From the NCBI RefSeq assembly GCF_040183065.1, contig NC_091121.1, positions 65,256,287 to 65,320,286 of the forward strand: a stretch of 64,000 nucleotides of DNA. Reading direction: 5' to 3'. The notes under the pieces are model-generated. The model was given only the letters and a program-made list of their open reading frames with translations, was not told the DNA's origin and did no database searches. Positions 35,684 through 47,470 of this stretch are shown piece after piece (positions within the stretch are counted from its first letter, which is position 1; every line of letters begins with the position of its first letter). Position numbers and translations under genes: made by a program. Source of the DNA: Periplaneta americana (taxonomy: Eukaryota; Arthropoda; Insecta; Blattodea; Blattidae).

Positions 35684-37588
35684 CTCTATTTCAAAGAATT
35701 TGAATAATTCTGCGAATAAACATAAAAGATTTACTGGCTATAATAGGCTCTCCTAAATCAGTTTTTAGAAATCCTCGTATAAATAGTTTTGTTTCTTACA
35801 TTTCTGACTGAAAGACCCGTTAACTTCATCTATTAGAGTAACCGGGGGTAAAGACCCTATCCTAAATATTTTGGTTCCCTGAAACCGAAAGTGACTGCTT
35901 TTTTGAGGTAACGACTGCCATCTTAGAAGCTGTTTTTACACAAAATTTGGTGTTTCTCTGTCTAATGTACTGGAAATAATGAGCTATTTTTAATTTTTCA
36001 CTATTCTGATATATCTAATATTGCACTTGTATATTAGTAGTAGGCCTAATAGACTTTAAATATTAATAGCAACTGCATTTCTTTTTTCGTGCTCTATTTC
36101 ATTGTCTATGGCGAATATCATGCGTAGTTCGTGGTTTCACAATTTCTTTCCTAAATGGCAGCACTTCTTTGAGTCCTTTAGCCTGTCATATGGGGTAAAG
36201 ATCCGCACGATAAATGAGGTAAAGATCCGAATGCGTAACTTTGCCCCACAGGTCATATTAAAATTTTAGCGTGTTGCTATAATTAAACAATACACTCTAA
36301 CTTCGATTGTAGATCTATTTTGCATAAATTGCTACAGAAAAACGGATTCCAAGTCATTAATATACGAGTATGTGATGAAATAAGTAAGACAGCTTTCCGA
36401 TTAGAGTATATCGAAAAGAAAATCGGCAAAAATGTAAAATGTAGAAGAATTCATTTTAAGAAAAGGTTTAAAAAAGAATTCGGTGTTTCTTCGCTTGGTT
36501 TCAGGCGTACATTTAATGAAAGATGAGAAAATGAATGATTTTATGGTCTGACGCTCGAAACACTCGCAAGTTTGCATACCGAAACAATATGATTTGTTTC
36601 AAGTAATTTTACAAGTTTCTGCAGCATGTTTTGTGTTGATTTAGATTATTATGTCATTCTTTAAGGTGAATTACAAATATTTTTTCCACATGTCCCACGT
36701 AATTATTACAGTTTATGCAGTATGTTTTGCATTAATTTTCGTGCTGACATTCGTATTTTGTTATCTATAAATATTTATTTTCCATACTTGAAGCAATCAC
36801 GCGTTTGTGCAGTTAAGTATAGCGTTGATTTGTTTTGGTATCTTTGCCCTTTGTTTTGCGGATCTATACCCTAATATTTGGGATAAAAATTCCAATTGTT
36901 ATATCTAATTGAAATTTTTATAAATCTAATAAAATAACCAATATAATTTCCAAGGTTTTACATAAGTTAAAGAAAACTGTAAGGTATATTTAATCATCAA
37001 AACCAGTTTAAAATAATGAATAGGCCTGATCAGAGGAACAACAACCATACAAATTGGTTTTCACAGGCACATTCCCTCCTTGTCGAATAATGTCCAAAGA
37101 TAATAACAATCCAATTTCCTCCTGATCATATTTCATGTAGAAACATAAACAGCTCTCTTCCCTCCCGTTCCAAAACCCAGTTACCTTTGAACTAATATTA
37201 TGCTTAATCGTAATTTAGTAGGCCATTTTTTCACACAAAATTTAATTTCGAACATGCCAGCTAATGATAAAATAATTCAATTTTTTGGTTAGATCTACTT
37301 ACGTGATTAGGCCCATATAACTGACGATTCTTTCACCAGTTATATGGACCATAAAATGCGCTTTTACGGAACAAACTACGAGCGCACGCTAAAGTTTTCA
37401 TGCAAAGCCAATTTATGCCTTTATGTTGACCATCCAAATACAGTATTAAGCCAATGCAGATGAAAATTTCTCCCAAAGCGTGCCTAAGTGTGAAGCCAAG
37501 CCAAATGGATTAGAAATAGCACGCAGCTAGAGGTCAGCATACTAATTTTCTCAGATGACGCAGTGCTATGGTTCGCCATCCAGCTTCA

Positions 37589-37632
<44 letters not shown>

Positions 37633-38715
37633 GAGCTTCGTCGTATTAACATTGGCATTATGTGAAAGAACGGAGAAAACACACTGCATTTCGTGCTTCA
37701 TTTAATTTAGGATGCTCCCTGTTATTATTATTATTATTATTATTAATTTATTATTAATTGTACTTTTTATTAATCGCGTTTATTAACTGTCATATTAGTT
37801 ACCACTGCCACCGGGTATATACCCATTTGCAGTGTGAATAAATACATACATACATTTGTTGCAATTAGTTGGAGCAATGATGGCGGATAATTACCTAAAC
37901 CACGAAGTTGGTTAGCGCTAACTATCCAATTATGTCGGAAAACTAGCTCATTCAAGTGTATAAATCATGGTTTATTGACCACAAAGCATACCAACATCAC
38001 ACGGGTGACAGTAGCTTCAGCCCATTAGTTTCCTTCGTCCATTCATAAAGTTCTTCGAGCATATTATATCACCAAAGTCATTCTATCATCATATTGTTTT
38101 CTTTTTATTGTTGATGTTTTTTAAACATTGCAGAACTTCCATACACAAGATTGTCCTTATTTTTTTGTAATTTTAATCTAAATTGAATCTTATTACAAAT
38201 ATGTTGGATGTATGAATGCCAATGGAACTCTAAAATCATATTTTGTTGTATACATTGCATAATTAATTAGTAATAAATTAGGTTTATTGCAGTTTCCAAA
38301 GAGAGGCAAAGTTATTTATTAATAATAATCTCTCCTTAGTGTTGGAGGTTAAAGAGGTTAAATTGTCGTAGCAAAATCACTTTCACAGACAGTCAGTCGG
38401 GAATAGGTATACGTAAGCGTATATGTAATACACGAGTTAAGCATAATAATTGACGACCAGTGTAAACTCGAGATCAATGCATGATGAGTTTGTTCAACAC
38501 TGCTAACGATGTCTATGGAGCGGAGATGATCAAGTTACATAATGTAATACGAGTCCACGCCCTTTCTACTGTCAGTCGTTCTTTACATTTTCATCAAAGG
38601 ATATAAAGTTTCAGTAAAAGTGTGCAAAAATTAAACAGGAAATGGGGGATGCTCTACTGAACATTTTCAGATAGGGAACTTGAATGTGCAAACCAGATTA
38701 AAGCAGTGTGGACAA
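35684..38715. other. AT-rich region without recognised gene
   Basis: Contains (AAT)n at 37590-37633 and (TTA)n near 37722-37745. Weak GGTAAAGATCC / GGATCTATACC words near 35840, 36190 and 36860 hint at a decayed element, and a 68-codon basic frame at 36320-36526 lies between them, but nothing can be named. Confidence 0.45.
37590..37633. repeat. (AAT)n microsatellite
   Basis: About 14 uninterrupted units. Confidence 0.95.
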
Positions 38716-39633
38716 TAGAGATGAACAACGATCGAGAAAGCAAGACTAACAGCGCCCGCAAAGCCGAAAACCCGCACGACAATGTTCTATACATCCGTCG
38801 CGTCGTTGACGTAAAGACTGCTTGTGAGTGTTTCGAGACGTCGAGATTGATCACTCCTGAAGTCCCGAACGTCAAGCAGCCTTGAATCGCCACAGTTGTT
38901 TATACCTGACTGAACTTTTATCTACTTTGGCAACTGTTATGTATGCACACAAATTCCACAATTTGGGACATCTGGCCGAAATCTACGGCTGACCACTAGG
39001 ATCCAGAATACAAAACAGAGGTTAAATTAAAAATACAATATGATTGCTGAGGGAATACGGAACAATGATAAATTTAAAAATAAAGTACAATTTGATTTCG
39101 GAGAAACATGAGATGAAAATACATTGAAGAGTAATGAAATGAAGTAAAAAAAAACAATCAACTAGCCTATTTGAAATATCATCTCTACCTTTCTGTGTAT
39201 AATAATCCGTTCCCCAGTCTTTATTTAATTACTAGTCCCTTATTAAAGGGCTAGGAATTTTCTTTTCATTTGTTTGAGATCAAGTGTGAAATCTTAAGTA
39301 AAAACATATTAACGTTATGTTTTATGTTTCTTAGAAATGCAATTTTTTTTTCTATTTATATAACCATAGGTAATATCATGTAATAGAACCAGAGCATTTT
39401 GATAACTAAGATACTGTTCTGTTTTGTCTTTTTGTCTCATTTAAACATTTATAATGTTATTTATTTCAACGATGTATGTTATTCAAAGTTACAAAATTTT
39501 TCCGCGCCGACCAAATGCTATTTCGAGAATGACGAGCGAGACTCGAAGCGCACGAGAATGACGAGACGAGACTCGAAAGACAAATGCAACGAACACAGCG
39601 AGCGAGAACGGCAATTAGTTTCGTTCATCTCTA
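38716..39633. mobile_element. Non-autonomous hAT element, 918 bp, perfect 8-bp target duplication
   Basis: The ends are TAGAGATGAAC and GTTCATCTCTA, matching the hAT terminal pattern YARNG. GTGGACAA is duplicated exactly at 38708-38715 and 39634-39641. GC-richer subterminal blocks with CGAGA-type words occur at both ends around an AT-rich centre. No transposase frame can be recognised. Confidence 0.88.
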
Positions 39634-39641
39634 GTGGACAA

Positions 39642-40037
39642 ACATGCCTATCGATATCGCTTTGTGTTTTCCATATTATTTATACTTTTTATTTACATCT
39701 AATATTTACATTTATTATTTTCATTTAGTGTTTACATTTAATATTTACACGCATTATTTATATGTAGGCAAACCATCATGTTTTATTTCTTGATCTATCG
39801 TTTACAAGGTGATTCTGTCTATCGTATTTACTTTGTTACATGACAAAACATGCTATGAGTCCACAGCAGATCTTTTCATACCATTCGAAGAGTTAATCAC
39901 AGGATGTATACAGAACGATGGAACACTTCCACCTTAATCTTGCTTCGCAGACTCCAAATTCTCTATCTTCCCCATTTCCTGTTTAATTTTTGCACTTTTT
40001 TACGAATAATCTTGTTCAGAAAAAATATTGTGAACTA
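39642..40037. other. No recognisable gene
   Basis: AT-rich sequence between the hAT and the next SINE. Confidence 0.5.
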
Positions 40038-40265
40038 CCGACGTAGCTCAGGAGGTAGCGCGTTTACCTGTTGATTCTGGTCTGTGCTTGGACTTGGGTT
40101 CGATTCCCGCTTGGGCTGATTAGGTTTTTTCCGAGGTTTTCATCAACTGTAATGCGAGTTTCAGGTAATCTCATAGCGAATTTTCGGACTCTTCTCGCTA
40201 AATACAGTCTGCCTGTCACAAATTCCATCGACGCTAAATAACCTAGTAGTTGATACAGAGTCTTT
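40038..40265 (+). mobile_element. tRNA-derived SINE (family 2)
   Basis: Head begins CCGACGTAGCTCAGGAGGTA with the B box GGGTTCGATTCCC near 40096-40108. A body with AGGTTTTTTCCGAGG follows and the tail CGACGCTAAATAACCTAGTA, shared with family 1 and 3 SINEs. I could not find a confident target duplication. Confidence 0.8.
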
Positions 40266-40924
40266 TAAGTTCTCAGAACAAATTGGATCCACATAAGCAG
40301 ATACGTTCTAAAACGATCTACCGTTCAATGTGATGGATAAATAATTGTATGACATCGTTGTAAGTTGTAAAGGCCTAATAGTTATTTACGATATGAATAT
40401 CGTAGCGTTTTATATTACAATACGAGATTGGAAAGTTGTCACAAGAGGCCTCAGGCAGAGTTTTATCACCAGTGGAGTATTGTAATATGAACTTGCGATA
40501 AGTATATACTATCGTACAATGTTTTATTCACTTTGATAAAATAATTTTTTAATAGAAGTAGGCTACTTGTATTATTTTTATTAGTTTTGAATAATGTCTT
40601 TTGTGGAGAGGCAATTTTATTATTAGTTTCTTCCTGCGAGACGCGATTTGTTTATGTTTTTTTATTAGTTTTGAACACGATAGGTTTTTGTTTATAACAG
40701 AAAACAGCAGTACTAGGAGAAATAAACAGACATTATTATAATGAGCTCAAACGATATTGAAAATGCTGTAAATTCAGTCTTCTGTAGCATCGTCCACCGT
40801 AAAAATTAATATAATAAATTATGAACAAATTTTTAACGTTTATATAATAAATAAAATCAATTCCATTTAATTTAATTGAATTTAATTTAATTTATTTTAA
40901 TGTGTGGTACACACTATGCAGCCA
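40266..40924. other. No recognisable gene
   Basis: AT-rich, with TTTAATTTAATT-like low complexity near 40860-40900. Confidence 0.5.
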
Positions 40925-41203
40925 ATTAGGTAATAGCAGTATTATTGCCTAACTAGTTGAGTAATAGAAGCCTCATTACGTAACTAGTTGCGTAATAGGA
41001 GTATCATTACCTAACTAGTTGCGTAATAGCAGTATCATTACGTAACTAGTTGTGTAATAGAAGTATCATTACCTAACTAGTTGTGTAATAGAAGTATCAT
41101 TACCTAACTAGTTGCGTAATATCAGTATCATTACCTAACTAGTTGCATAATAGAAGTAGAATTACCTAACTTGTTGCGTAATAGAAGTATCATTACTTAA
41201 CTA
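40925..41203. repeat. 31-bp minisatellite, about nine units
   Basis: Units of the form TAACTAGTTGCGTAATAG plus AGTATCATTACC repeat at 31 bp with few substitutions. One further partial unit lies at 41591-41615, beyond the inserted element. Confidence 0.9.
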
Positions 41204-41590
41204 TATTATTACGATGTACCGAAGTACATATATTTCCGTGCAGAAATTCTGCGTCATCATATATGACGCAGAACTTCTACACGGAAATATCATATGCACT
41301 TCGGTACATCGTAATAATATATGATATGCGAATAATAATCACTTAGTGATTTAAGACGGCGCTTACTCCGTCGGATCCCGGCCAGTTAGTCACTCATAAC
41401 GAGTGTACCTCTGCACATGTATGGACATTGTGCTACTGTCATACATCTATGACGCAGTGCATGAGGGTAGGCCACTAAAGGGAACCCGGTGTGACTTAGT
41501 GGATAGAGGATCAGCACATAGAGCTGAAAACCCGGCTTCAAATCCCGGTGCCGGAGAGAATTTTTCTCCATTCCACTCATCTTTCAATAT
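41204..41590 (+). mobile_element. Hairpin-bearing tRNA-derived SINE within the minisatellite
   Basis: The 387-bp insert is flanked by an exact 12-bp duplication, ATTACTTAACTA (41192-41203 and 41591-41602). Its first part is a large hairpin: arms 41204-41257 and 41263-41319 are near-perfect reverse complements around a 5-nt loop. The second part holds a tRNA-like block (GACTTAGTGGATAGAGG as A box, GGCTTCAAATCCCGG as B box, about 41490-41550). A hairpin upstream of the tRNA-like promoter is unusual for a SINE. Confidence 0.85.
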
Positions 41591-41676
41591 ATTACTTAAC
41601 TAGTTGCGTAATGAATGTTTACAACATTTTTATTAGTGATGTAAAATTCACATTACATAATCAATGTGGATAAACG

Positions 41677-41682
41677 TTTATT
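41677..41682 (-). promoter_or_regulatory. Candidate polyadenylation signal of the dehydrogenase gene
   Basis: AATAAA on the minus strand, about 90 bp after the stop at 41771-41773. A second one lies at 41628-41633. Confidence 0.5.
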
Positions 41683-41770
41683 TGTATATAAAGTATATTT
41701 ATGTTTACAATAAAATACTAAAAAAATTTCACAAACTTAACAGCATTCATAAATACGTACAATATTTAGA

Positions 41771-41818
41771 CTACAATATATTCAGAGGTTGTATCTTCAA
41801 TTCGTTGGCCACGTCCAT
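41771..41818 (-). CDS. Ldh2-type malate/lactate dehydrogenase, last exon
   Basis: A 48-nt exon, read on the minus strand, encodes MDVANELKIQPLNIL and TAG. The acceptor is AATTTTTCAG (ending at 41819). Phase 0 matches the preceding exon, giving the join NQIKAL-MDVANELKIQPL, a helix and short tail as expected at the C terminus of Ldh2/YjmC-family oxidoreductases. It is too short for any open-frame survey and is recognised only by its place in the gene. Intron to the previous exon: 41819-43002. Confidence 0.85.
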   Translation of the reverse strand: MDVANELKIQPLNIL

Positions 41819-43002
41819 CTGAAAAATTAAACAATAAACTGTTACTAATTCAAAGACATTATTACACATGTATCGATTTTTAATGCTTATTTGATAAATC
41901 TGTGTCTACAGACGTTCTAGAACTAACCCACTGCCCTGCATCACGACATTTGTTCGCTATAGAAATACAGTGCTGGCGTCCTCCCCATAAAAGTGCATTC
42001 TTGTATCAAATTACTAACACACAGTGTATTCTTCTTGTAATGCAAGATAATATAATCGTAGATATACTCGTAATTAATCAAGACTTCAAATTAACATTTA
42101 TCCAAAATATGCTAGAATAAGTTAAAATATCATGTAACAGTGATGTCATTAGCCAAGAATCAAACTGAAATTTATCCAAGATTAGAATAAGAAACATTGA
42201 TAAGACACAAAGCATTCGCAAAAATGACTTGCAGTAAATAAAATGACATTAATAAAAAGAGCTGGAATCACGCGTCTATATAGACAAATAAATGTAGATA
42301 TTCTCCATAAATTGAATTTGCATCACATTTTACTATATGGAAATGACTAGGAATGTATACGCTTCGGGTGGTTGATTCTAGAATTCCTAATCAAATTATG
42401 GATTAAAGAAATATAATGGAAAATGTTTGTTAGGAAGTCCTAATAGAATGCGGAATGATTCTTTTACAACATGCTAGGATGAGAAGAGTAGTACTTTAGT
42501 ATAAATGTTTGCACTAGTGGCGTGCCTTACATGGAAGAAAAACCGAAAAAGAAGAAATTTATTGCAGAAATTTTCTTTTAATCGTGAGAACTATGATTTT
42601 TCTAATCTTAAAAGTCACAAAATTATTTCTCTGAGCGCCTGTCCTGGTCGTGATGGATTCGTTATTTCTATTCTATAGAGAACAAATTACTGGAAACCAT
42701 TCATAGTAATGAGGACTACTATGTCTAGGTCATCGATAATTTTGCTGCCAAAGGGAGCAGAATTGCTGCTTTGGTCTTCAAATATATTTAGGTGAGTTGG
42801 CTGCTGTGAGTTTTGTACTGTACACATAGAAAATAAAATTGCACCGAACGCCCCTATTGCAACTGCTCACAGCGTTTGTGCACAATATATGTCGCCATCA
42901 TCGCAAAAATAAAAACTAAACCTTTTGAGAAATTACTACTATCATATTCTATTTAAAGCTGCATTGATTTAACTTTAATACTACTGCATAGTTGGCACTC
43001 AC

Positions 43003-43113
43003 CAGAGCCTTGATCTGGTTTTCACTGTAAAGAATTCCTCCCTGCTTGTCAACCCTGAGCATGTGAAGTCTCTCCGGATCACCAGGAACTAACACTGGTT
43101 TACGAGGATCAGC
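43003..43113 (-). CDS. Ldh2-type dehydrogenase, penultimate exon
   Basis: Minus-strand exon of 111 nt, phase 0 at both ends, with acceptor GGTTGCAG and donor GTGAGT. It encodes ADPRKPVLVPGDPERLHMLR followed by VDKQGGILYSENQIKAL. The VLVPGDPE segment is a typical late motif in this family (V-PG-pE). The family uses NAD(P)H to interconvert malate, L-lactate or related 2-hydroxy acids and the 2-oxo acids in the cytosol. A LINE B copy ends about 70 bp upstream of the acceptor. Confidence 0.93.
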
Positions 43114-43184
43114 CTGCAACCATTAAAAAGATCAGCACAAAATTCGCCTGTGGAAGACAGCCCTATTTCCTAATAGACTTTTGC

Positions 43185-44672
43185 ATATTTTAACTTAATG
43201 AATGTAATAGGTGGAATCGCATTATCAAGCGAAATTTATAAACTTGTACTTGCTATTTGGGAAAAGGAAATTGTACCAGAACAATGGAAGGAGTCCATAA
43301 TTGTACCTATTTTTAAGAAGGGGGACAAGACTAACTGTGGTAACTTTCGAGGAATATCACTTTTGTTGACGTCGTACAAAACTTTGTCCAATATTATTTT
43401 GAGAAGATTAACTCCGTACGTAGATGAAATTATTGGGGATCATCAGTGCGGTTTTAGGCGTAATAGATTGACTAGTGATAAGATTTTTTTTGTATTCGAC
43501 AGGTATTGGAGAAAAAATGAGAGTATAAGGGTACAGTACATCAGTTATTCATATATTTCAAAACTGCATATGGCTGGTTAATAGAAAAGTTTTATATGAT
43601 ATTCTTATTGAATTTGGTATTCCCAAGAAACTAGTTCGATTAATTAAAATGTGTCTCAGTGAAACGTACAGCAGAGTTCGTATAGGTTAGTTTCTATCTG
43701 TTTTTTTTTTTTTCAATTCACTACGGACTAAAGCAGGGAGATGCACTATCACCTTTACTTTTTAACTTCGGCCTAGAATATGCCATCAGGAAAGTTCAGG
43801 ATAACAGACAGGGTTTGGAATTGAACGGCTTACATCAGCTTCTTGTCTATGCGGATGACGTGAATATGCTAGGAGAAAATCCACAAACGATTAGGAAAAA
43901 CACGGAAATTTTACTGGAAGCAAGTAAAGCGATAGGTTTGGAAGAAAATCCGGAAAAGACAAAGTATATGATTATGTCTTGTGACCAGAATATTGTACGA
44001 AATGAAAACATAAAAATTGGAGATTTATCTTTGGAAGAAGTGGAAAAATTCAAATATCTTGGAGAAACAGTAACAAATATAAATGACTCGGGAGGAAATT
44101 AAACGCAGAATAAATATGGGAAATTCCTGTTATTATTCGGTTGAGAAGCTTTTGTCATTAGTCTGCTGTCAAAAAATCTGAAAGTTAGAATTTATAAAAC
44201 TGTTATGTTACCGGTTGTTCTGTATGGTTGTGAAACTTGGACTCTCACTTTGAGAGAGGAACAGAGATTAAGGGTGTTTGAGAATAAGATTCTTAGGAAA
44301 ATATTTGGGACTAAGAGGGATGAAGTTACAGGGGAATGGAGAAAGTTACACAACGCAGAACTGCACGCATTGTATTCTTCACCTGACGTAATTAGGAACA
44401 TGAAATCCAGACATTTGAGATGGGTAGGGCATGTAGCACGTATGTGCGAATCCAGAAACGCATATAGAGTGTTAGTTGGAAGACCGGAGGGAAAAAGACC
44501 TTTGGGGAGGCCGAGACGTAGATGGGAGGATAATATTAAAATGGATTTGAGGGAGGTGGGATATGATGATAGAGACTGGATTAATCTTGCACAGGATAGG
44601 GACCGATGGCAGGCTTACGTGAGGGTGGCAATGAACCTGAGGGTTCCTTAAAAGCCATTTGTAAGTAAGTAA
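43185..44672 (+). mobile_element. Non-LTR retrotransposon LINE family B, defective
   Basis: A ~1.5 kb plus-strand copy inside a dehydrogenase intron, antisense to the gene. It has reverse transcriptase blocks (PIFKKGDKTNCGNFRGISLL; QCGFRRNR; YADD as [11 protein letters not shown]) with frameshifts between about 43530 and 43810, then the C-terminal region (LPVVLYGCETWTL, RLRWVGHVARMCESRNAYRV) that stays open to a stop at 44649-44651. The 3' end is (GTAA)n at about 44659-44672. It is 5'-truncated and carries an extra T run near 43701. More copies of its tail lie at 34324, 58878 and 59722. Confidence 0.9.
43815..44651 (+). pseudogene. LINE B reverse transcriptase C-terminal half
   Basis: Frames 43815-44102 and 44205-44651 carry the YADD catalytic box (near 43845-43860), the thumb region [11 protein letters not shown], and the ETWTLTLREEQRL...GHVAR...GRPRRRWEDNIKMDLREVGY C-terminal domain typical of this LINE group. 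A frame change near 44100 separates them. Absence of the N-terminal endonuclease and frameshifts show it is non-functional. Confidence 0.88.
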
Positions 44673-44784
44673 GTAATACCAAATCCATCTTTAATATGCT
44701 ATTTTAGATAATTGATTTTGACTTTCTTTATCCATTTTACCTCCCCCTTAGTACCGGCTACTACTGTGTAAGGGGAGGGAGGGT

Positions 44785-45003
44785 TTGTGTCTGAATCAAC
44801 ACAAGACATCTACATATATACGGGTCTCCCTGGATGTGTGGTTGGCACAACGCAGTCATCGCATCGTAGAGACATCATAGGACGATCACAAGACAGCGGA
44901 CAATCATCCATTCCGGTAGGTAAAGATAAATTTCTTTTATTATCTACGCCGAGAATCGAACCACGAACCGCTTGGATGGAGAGCGAGTACGCTACATGAG
45001 AGC
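44785..45003 (-). repeat. tRNA-derived SINE-like repeat (family 5)
   Basis: The minus-strand head GGCTCTCATGTAGCGTACTC with B box GTGGTTCGATTCTCG (about 44947-44962) looks tRNA-derived. A body follows towards 44785. Bounds are approximate. Confidence 0.6.
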
Positions 45004-45497
45004 CGCTTTACATAACATTAATATTCAAATTCGCACGATTTATTTCGTTTCAATAAGCTACAGTCTCCTGAATAAAACGTATCGTGTGTTCGCGGGTTAG
45101 GATGATCGGAAATAGCCGAAACTGGTCGAACTGTTCCCGGCACGTCAAGGTCGCCCGCCGTGAGTCTTGCTAGCTGATAACCGGTTTACGCATTTTACCA
45201 CAATATTTTCAACAGGATTGACAAATGTTTAAGAGCAGAGAGTGGATACTTCGATAGTCTAATATAATGGTGAGTACCGTTTGATTTATGAGTGAAGTAA
45301 GAACTTCTGTAAAGTACTCGTATGTTATTAAAATAATAACATCCGAGCTGCGCAGCTCTTTATCGACGGAAAAAAAAACTGCCGAATCAATCTGATTGGA
45401 GGACACCTGTTAAAATGGCCTACTCGTACCTATGTCGGGGAGGAATGCTTCTCCTTGAAATGGAGGGCATTGTATAACGAAATAAAATCTCTTATGT

Positions 45498-45715
45498 TTC
45501 GCTGGCTAGGCTACAGAAAGAATGGTTTTCTAAGCACATTTTTAAGAGTAATATTATTCTTTCCTCTTGTTTCGCTGGCTAGACGTCACAAAAGATGATT
45601 TTCTAAGCTCGTTTTTAAGAGTAAAAGCACTCTTTCCTCTTGTGTTTCTCTGGCTAGATGTTGGAAAGAATGGTTTTATATGCTCGTTTTTAAGCGTAGA
45701 AACACTCAATCCTTA
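45498..45715. repeat. Three-copy tandem repeat, 72-76 bp
   Basis: Units start near 45498, 45570 and 45646 with TTCGCTGGCTAG-like words and share GATTTTCTAAGCTCGTTTTT-like sequence. Confidence 0.8.
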
Positions 45716-45949
45716 GATAATTACGCGTATGTTATTTCTATCCTTGTAAACATTTGACAATCTCGTCATGACTTTTTAATGAATTATTTATCATAAAAAA
45801 GTCTTATCGCGACATTCTATAATATTACAAACTCATTTTGACTACATAACAATTAAGAAGTTATTTAAGACATTGTATAAGTTTATCAAATAATCCAGTT
45901 GGTTAAAAAAAATTACGACACTAATGCAGTAAGAAAGTTCACCGATTTC

Positions 45950-46145
45950 CGGGGGATTTTTAGTTTTAGTCGTAAAGGTATCTCCGTCACATGCCATGAA
46001 GGCACTTGGGGGGGGGGGGGCATGGAGCTCTACCTCCATGCTTTCCATGACCTCGGCACTAGACTGAGGTGGTGTGGTCGACACCACGCTCTGACCGCCT
46101 TTTACCCCCGGGAAAGATCCGGTACTCAATTTTATAGGAGTTTTA
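45950..46145. repeat. Dispersed repeat with G10 run
   Basis: Has the look of a cockroach dispersed repeat (ATGCCATGAAGGCACTTGGG..., CATGACCTCGGCACTAGA). Flanked by an imperfect direct repeat of TTTTTAGTTTTAGTCGTA-like sequence at 45957-45975 and GGAGTTTTAGTCGTA at 46137-46151, which may be the target duplication. Confidence 0.5.
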
Positions 46146-46157
46146 GTCGTAGCTGAT

Positions 46158-46500
46158 TATATTAATTGAGAACAGTCCTAGATGATGTGCTTGATAGAAA
46201 GAATTTCACTGCAAGTGTTACAAACTGGAGGAGGTTTCTTTAGTAAATAACCATGTGTGAGCTCGGTATATCCAATATTTAGTCGGTTGATGAGAATTTG
46301 ATCTTTCGAGATAGATGTTTAGTTGGATAGAGTAAACTGGAAACTGATCTAATTTCTTTCAGTTTTCTACCAGATATTTGAAGCCAATTGGAGTACTATC
46401 GCTCATTAAATTTTCTCTAGAGGTAAGTGGCTATATCATTACGCCAAGTTTCGATGTCCGTAACTTTCGGTGCCATTTTCATGCAAATCTTGATGGGAAC
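46158..46500 (-). pseudogene. Non-LTR retrotransposon C-terminal remnant
   Basis: Minus strand reads ELTHGYLLKKPPPVCNTCSE then ILSIKHII and a stop before DC, the Cys-rich C-terminal motif (L-THG-LLKK-PPPVC--C---L---H---C) of Jockey/I-like LINEs. A short block near 46470 (PKVTDIETWRNDIATYL) may be a more 3' part. Distinct from LINE A and LINE B. Confidence 0.7.
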
Positions 46501-46579
46501 GGATCCAGACTACGACAAATGTTTTGATTGATTGCAGATCTCAGTAGGCCTATAATAATATTGGATTCCATTGATCAGT

Positions 46580-46830
46580 GGAGATTGTTGTTGTTTAGCC
46601 GACTGTCCGAAGACAGATTTGAACTTCATAAGTGACACAAATAAGGCATCATTCATGAGGCAACTAACCCACGAGTTATTGGAGTAGGGTGGCCAGTTTC
46701 TTTCCCCCTCCAATGGTTACAATCGCCGATTAGCTACATAATACACTAATCAGACTTCAGGTGCATACAAACAATTGTTCTTCCTCTGACATATCGTCAA
46801 GTGTGATATAGCCTACTGCCTGATAATAGA
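46580..46830 (-). repeat. Dispersed repeat Q (copy 3)
   Basis: Shares GGGTGGCCAGTTTCTTTCCC, ATCGCCGATTAGCTACATAA and TTGTTCTTCCTCTGACATA with the copies at 33445 and 50090. Confidence 0.65.
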
Positions 46831-47167
46831 TGAACATATAAACCAGCACCTCAATCAGAGGTATATACAGTGGAGCTTTGGAGGATATTATGTAGGACTT
46901 CTGTTGTGATTGTGAAGTTTGCAGTATACTGTAGATTAAATTTTCATATAGGCCTAGTCATTAATTATTTAAATTGCATTTTTGAATGAATTATTCCTGA
47001 TATATACGAGGCGCATCCAGAAAGTAAGTTTCCCGATTTTTTCCCCTTGAAAGTAAACGTAATTAGCCGTGTCAATTGCGCATGCATAACAGATCTATGA
47101 CGTATCAATCATATGCCAGCCGGACAGGTCCCGCCTGATGCCAGTAGCGTGGCAGCAGTGGTCCGAA

Positions 47168-47236
47168 ATGGACGCTCTTATTCCTTCTCCCGCCGCCTGG
47201 GAGGTTCGGTCGGTGATAAAGTTCTTTAATGCACAA
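47168..47236 (+). pseudogene. Mariner transposase N terminus
   Basis: Encodes MDALIPSPAAWEVRSVIKFF and NAQ, the start of the first helix-turn-helix of a mariner transposase. The frame then runs into the CA repeat. Confidence 0.8.
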
Positions 47237-47405
47237 ACACACACACACACTCTCTGTCCCTCTCCCTCTCCCTCTCCCTCCCCCTCTCCCCTCCCCCTCT
47301 CCCCTCCCCTTCCCCTTTCCCATCCCCTCCCCTCCCCCTCGCCCTCACCCTCCCCTACCCTCAACCTCAACCTCACCCTCACCCTCACCATCACCTTCTC
47401 CCTCT
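47237..47405. repeat. CA- and CCCTCT-rich low-complexity tract
   Basis: (CA)n followed by pyrimidine-rich CCCTCTCC/CCCTCACC units, on a strand-asymmetric C/T composition. It occupies the place of the missing transposase catalytic domain. Confidence 0.85.
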
Positions 47406-47470
47406 CTCTCTTGTGAGCGTTTTGGCAACGACGAAGAGGTGAAGACGTCTGTCACACGCGGTTCTATTCC

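Noticed and set aside
36320..36526. Basic 68-codon frame as a DNA-binding protein
   Set aside because: Composition follows local A-richness and I recognise no fold; possibly part of a decayed transposon at most.
40925..41203. CRISPR-like array (regular 31-bp repeats)
   Set aside because: No unique spacers; it is a head-to-tail minisatellite in a eukaryotic genome.
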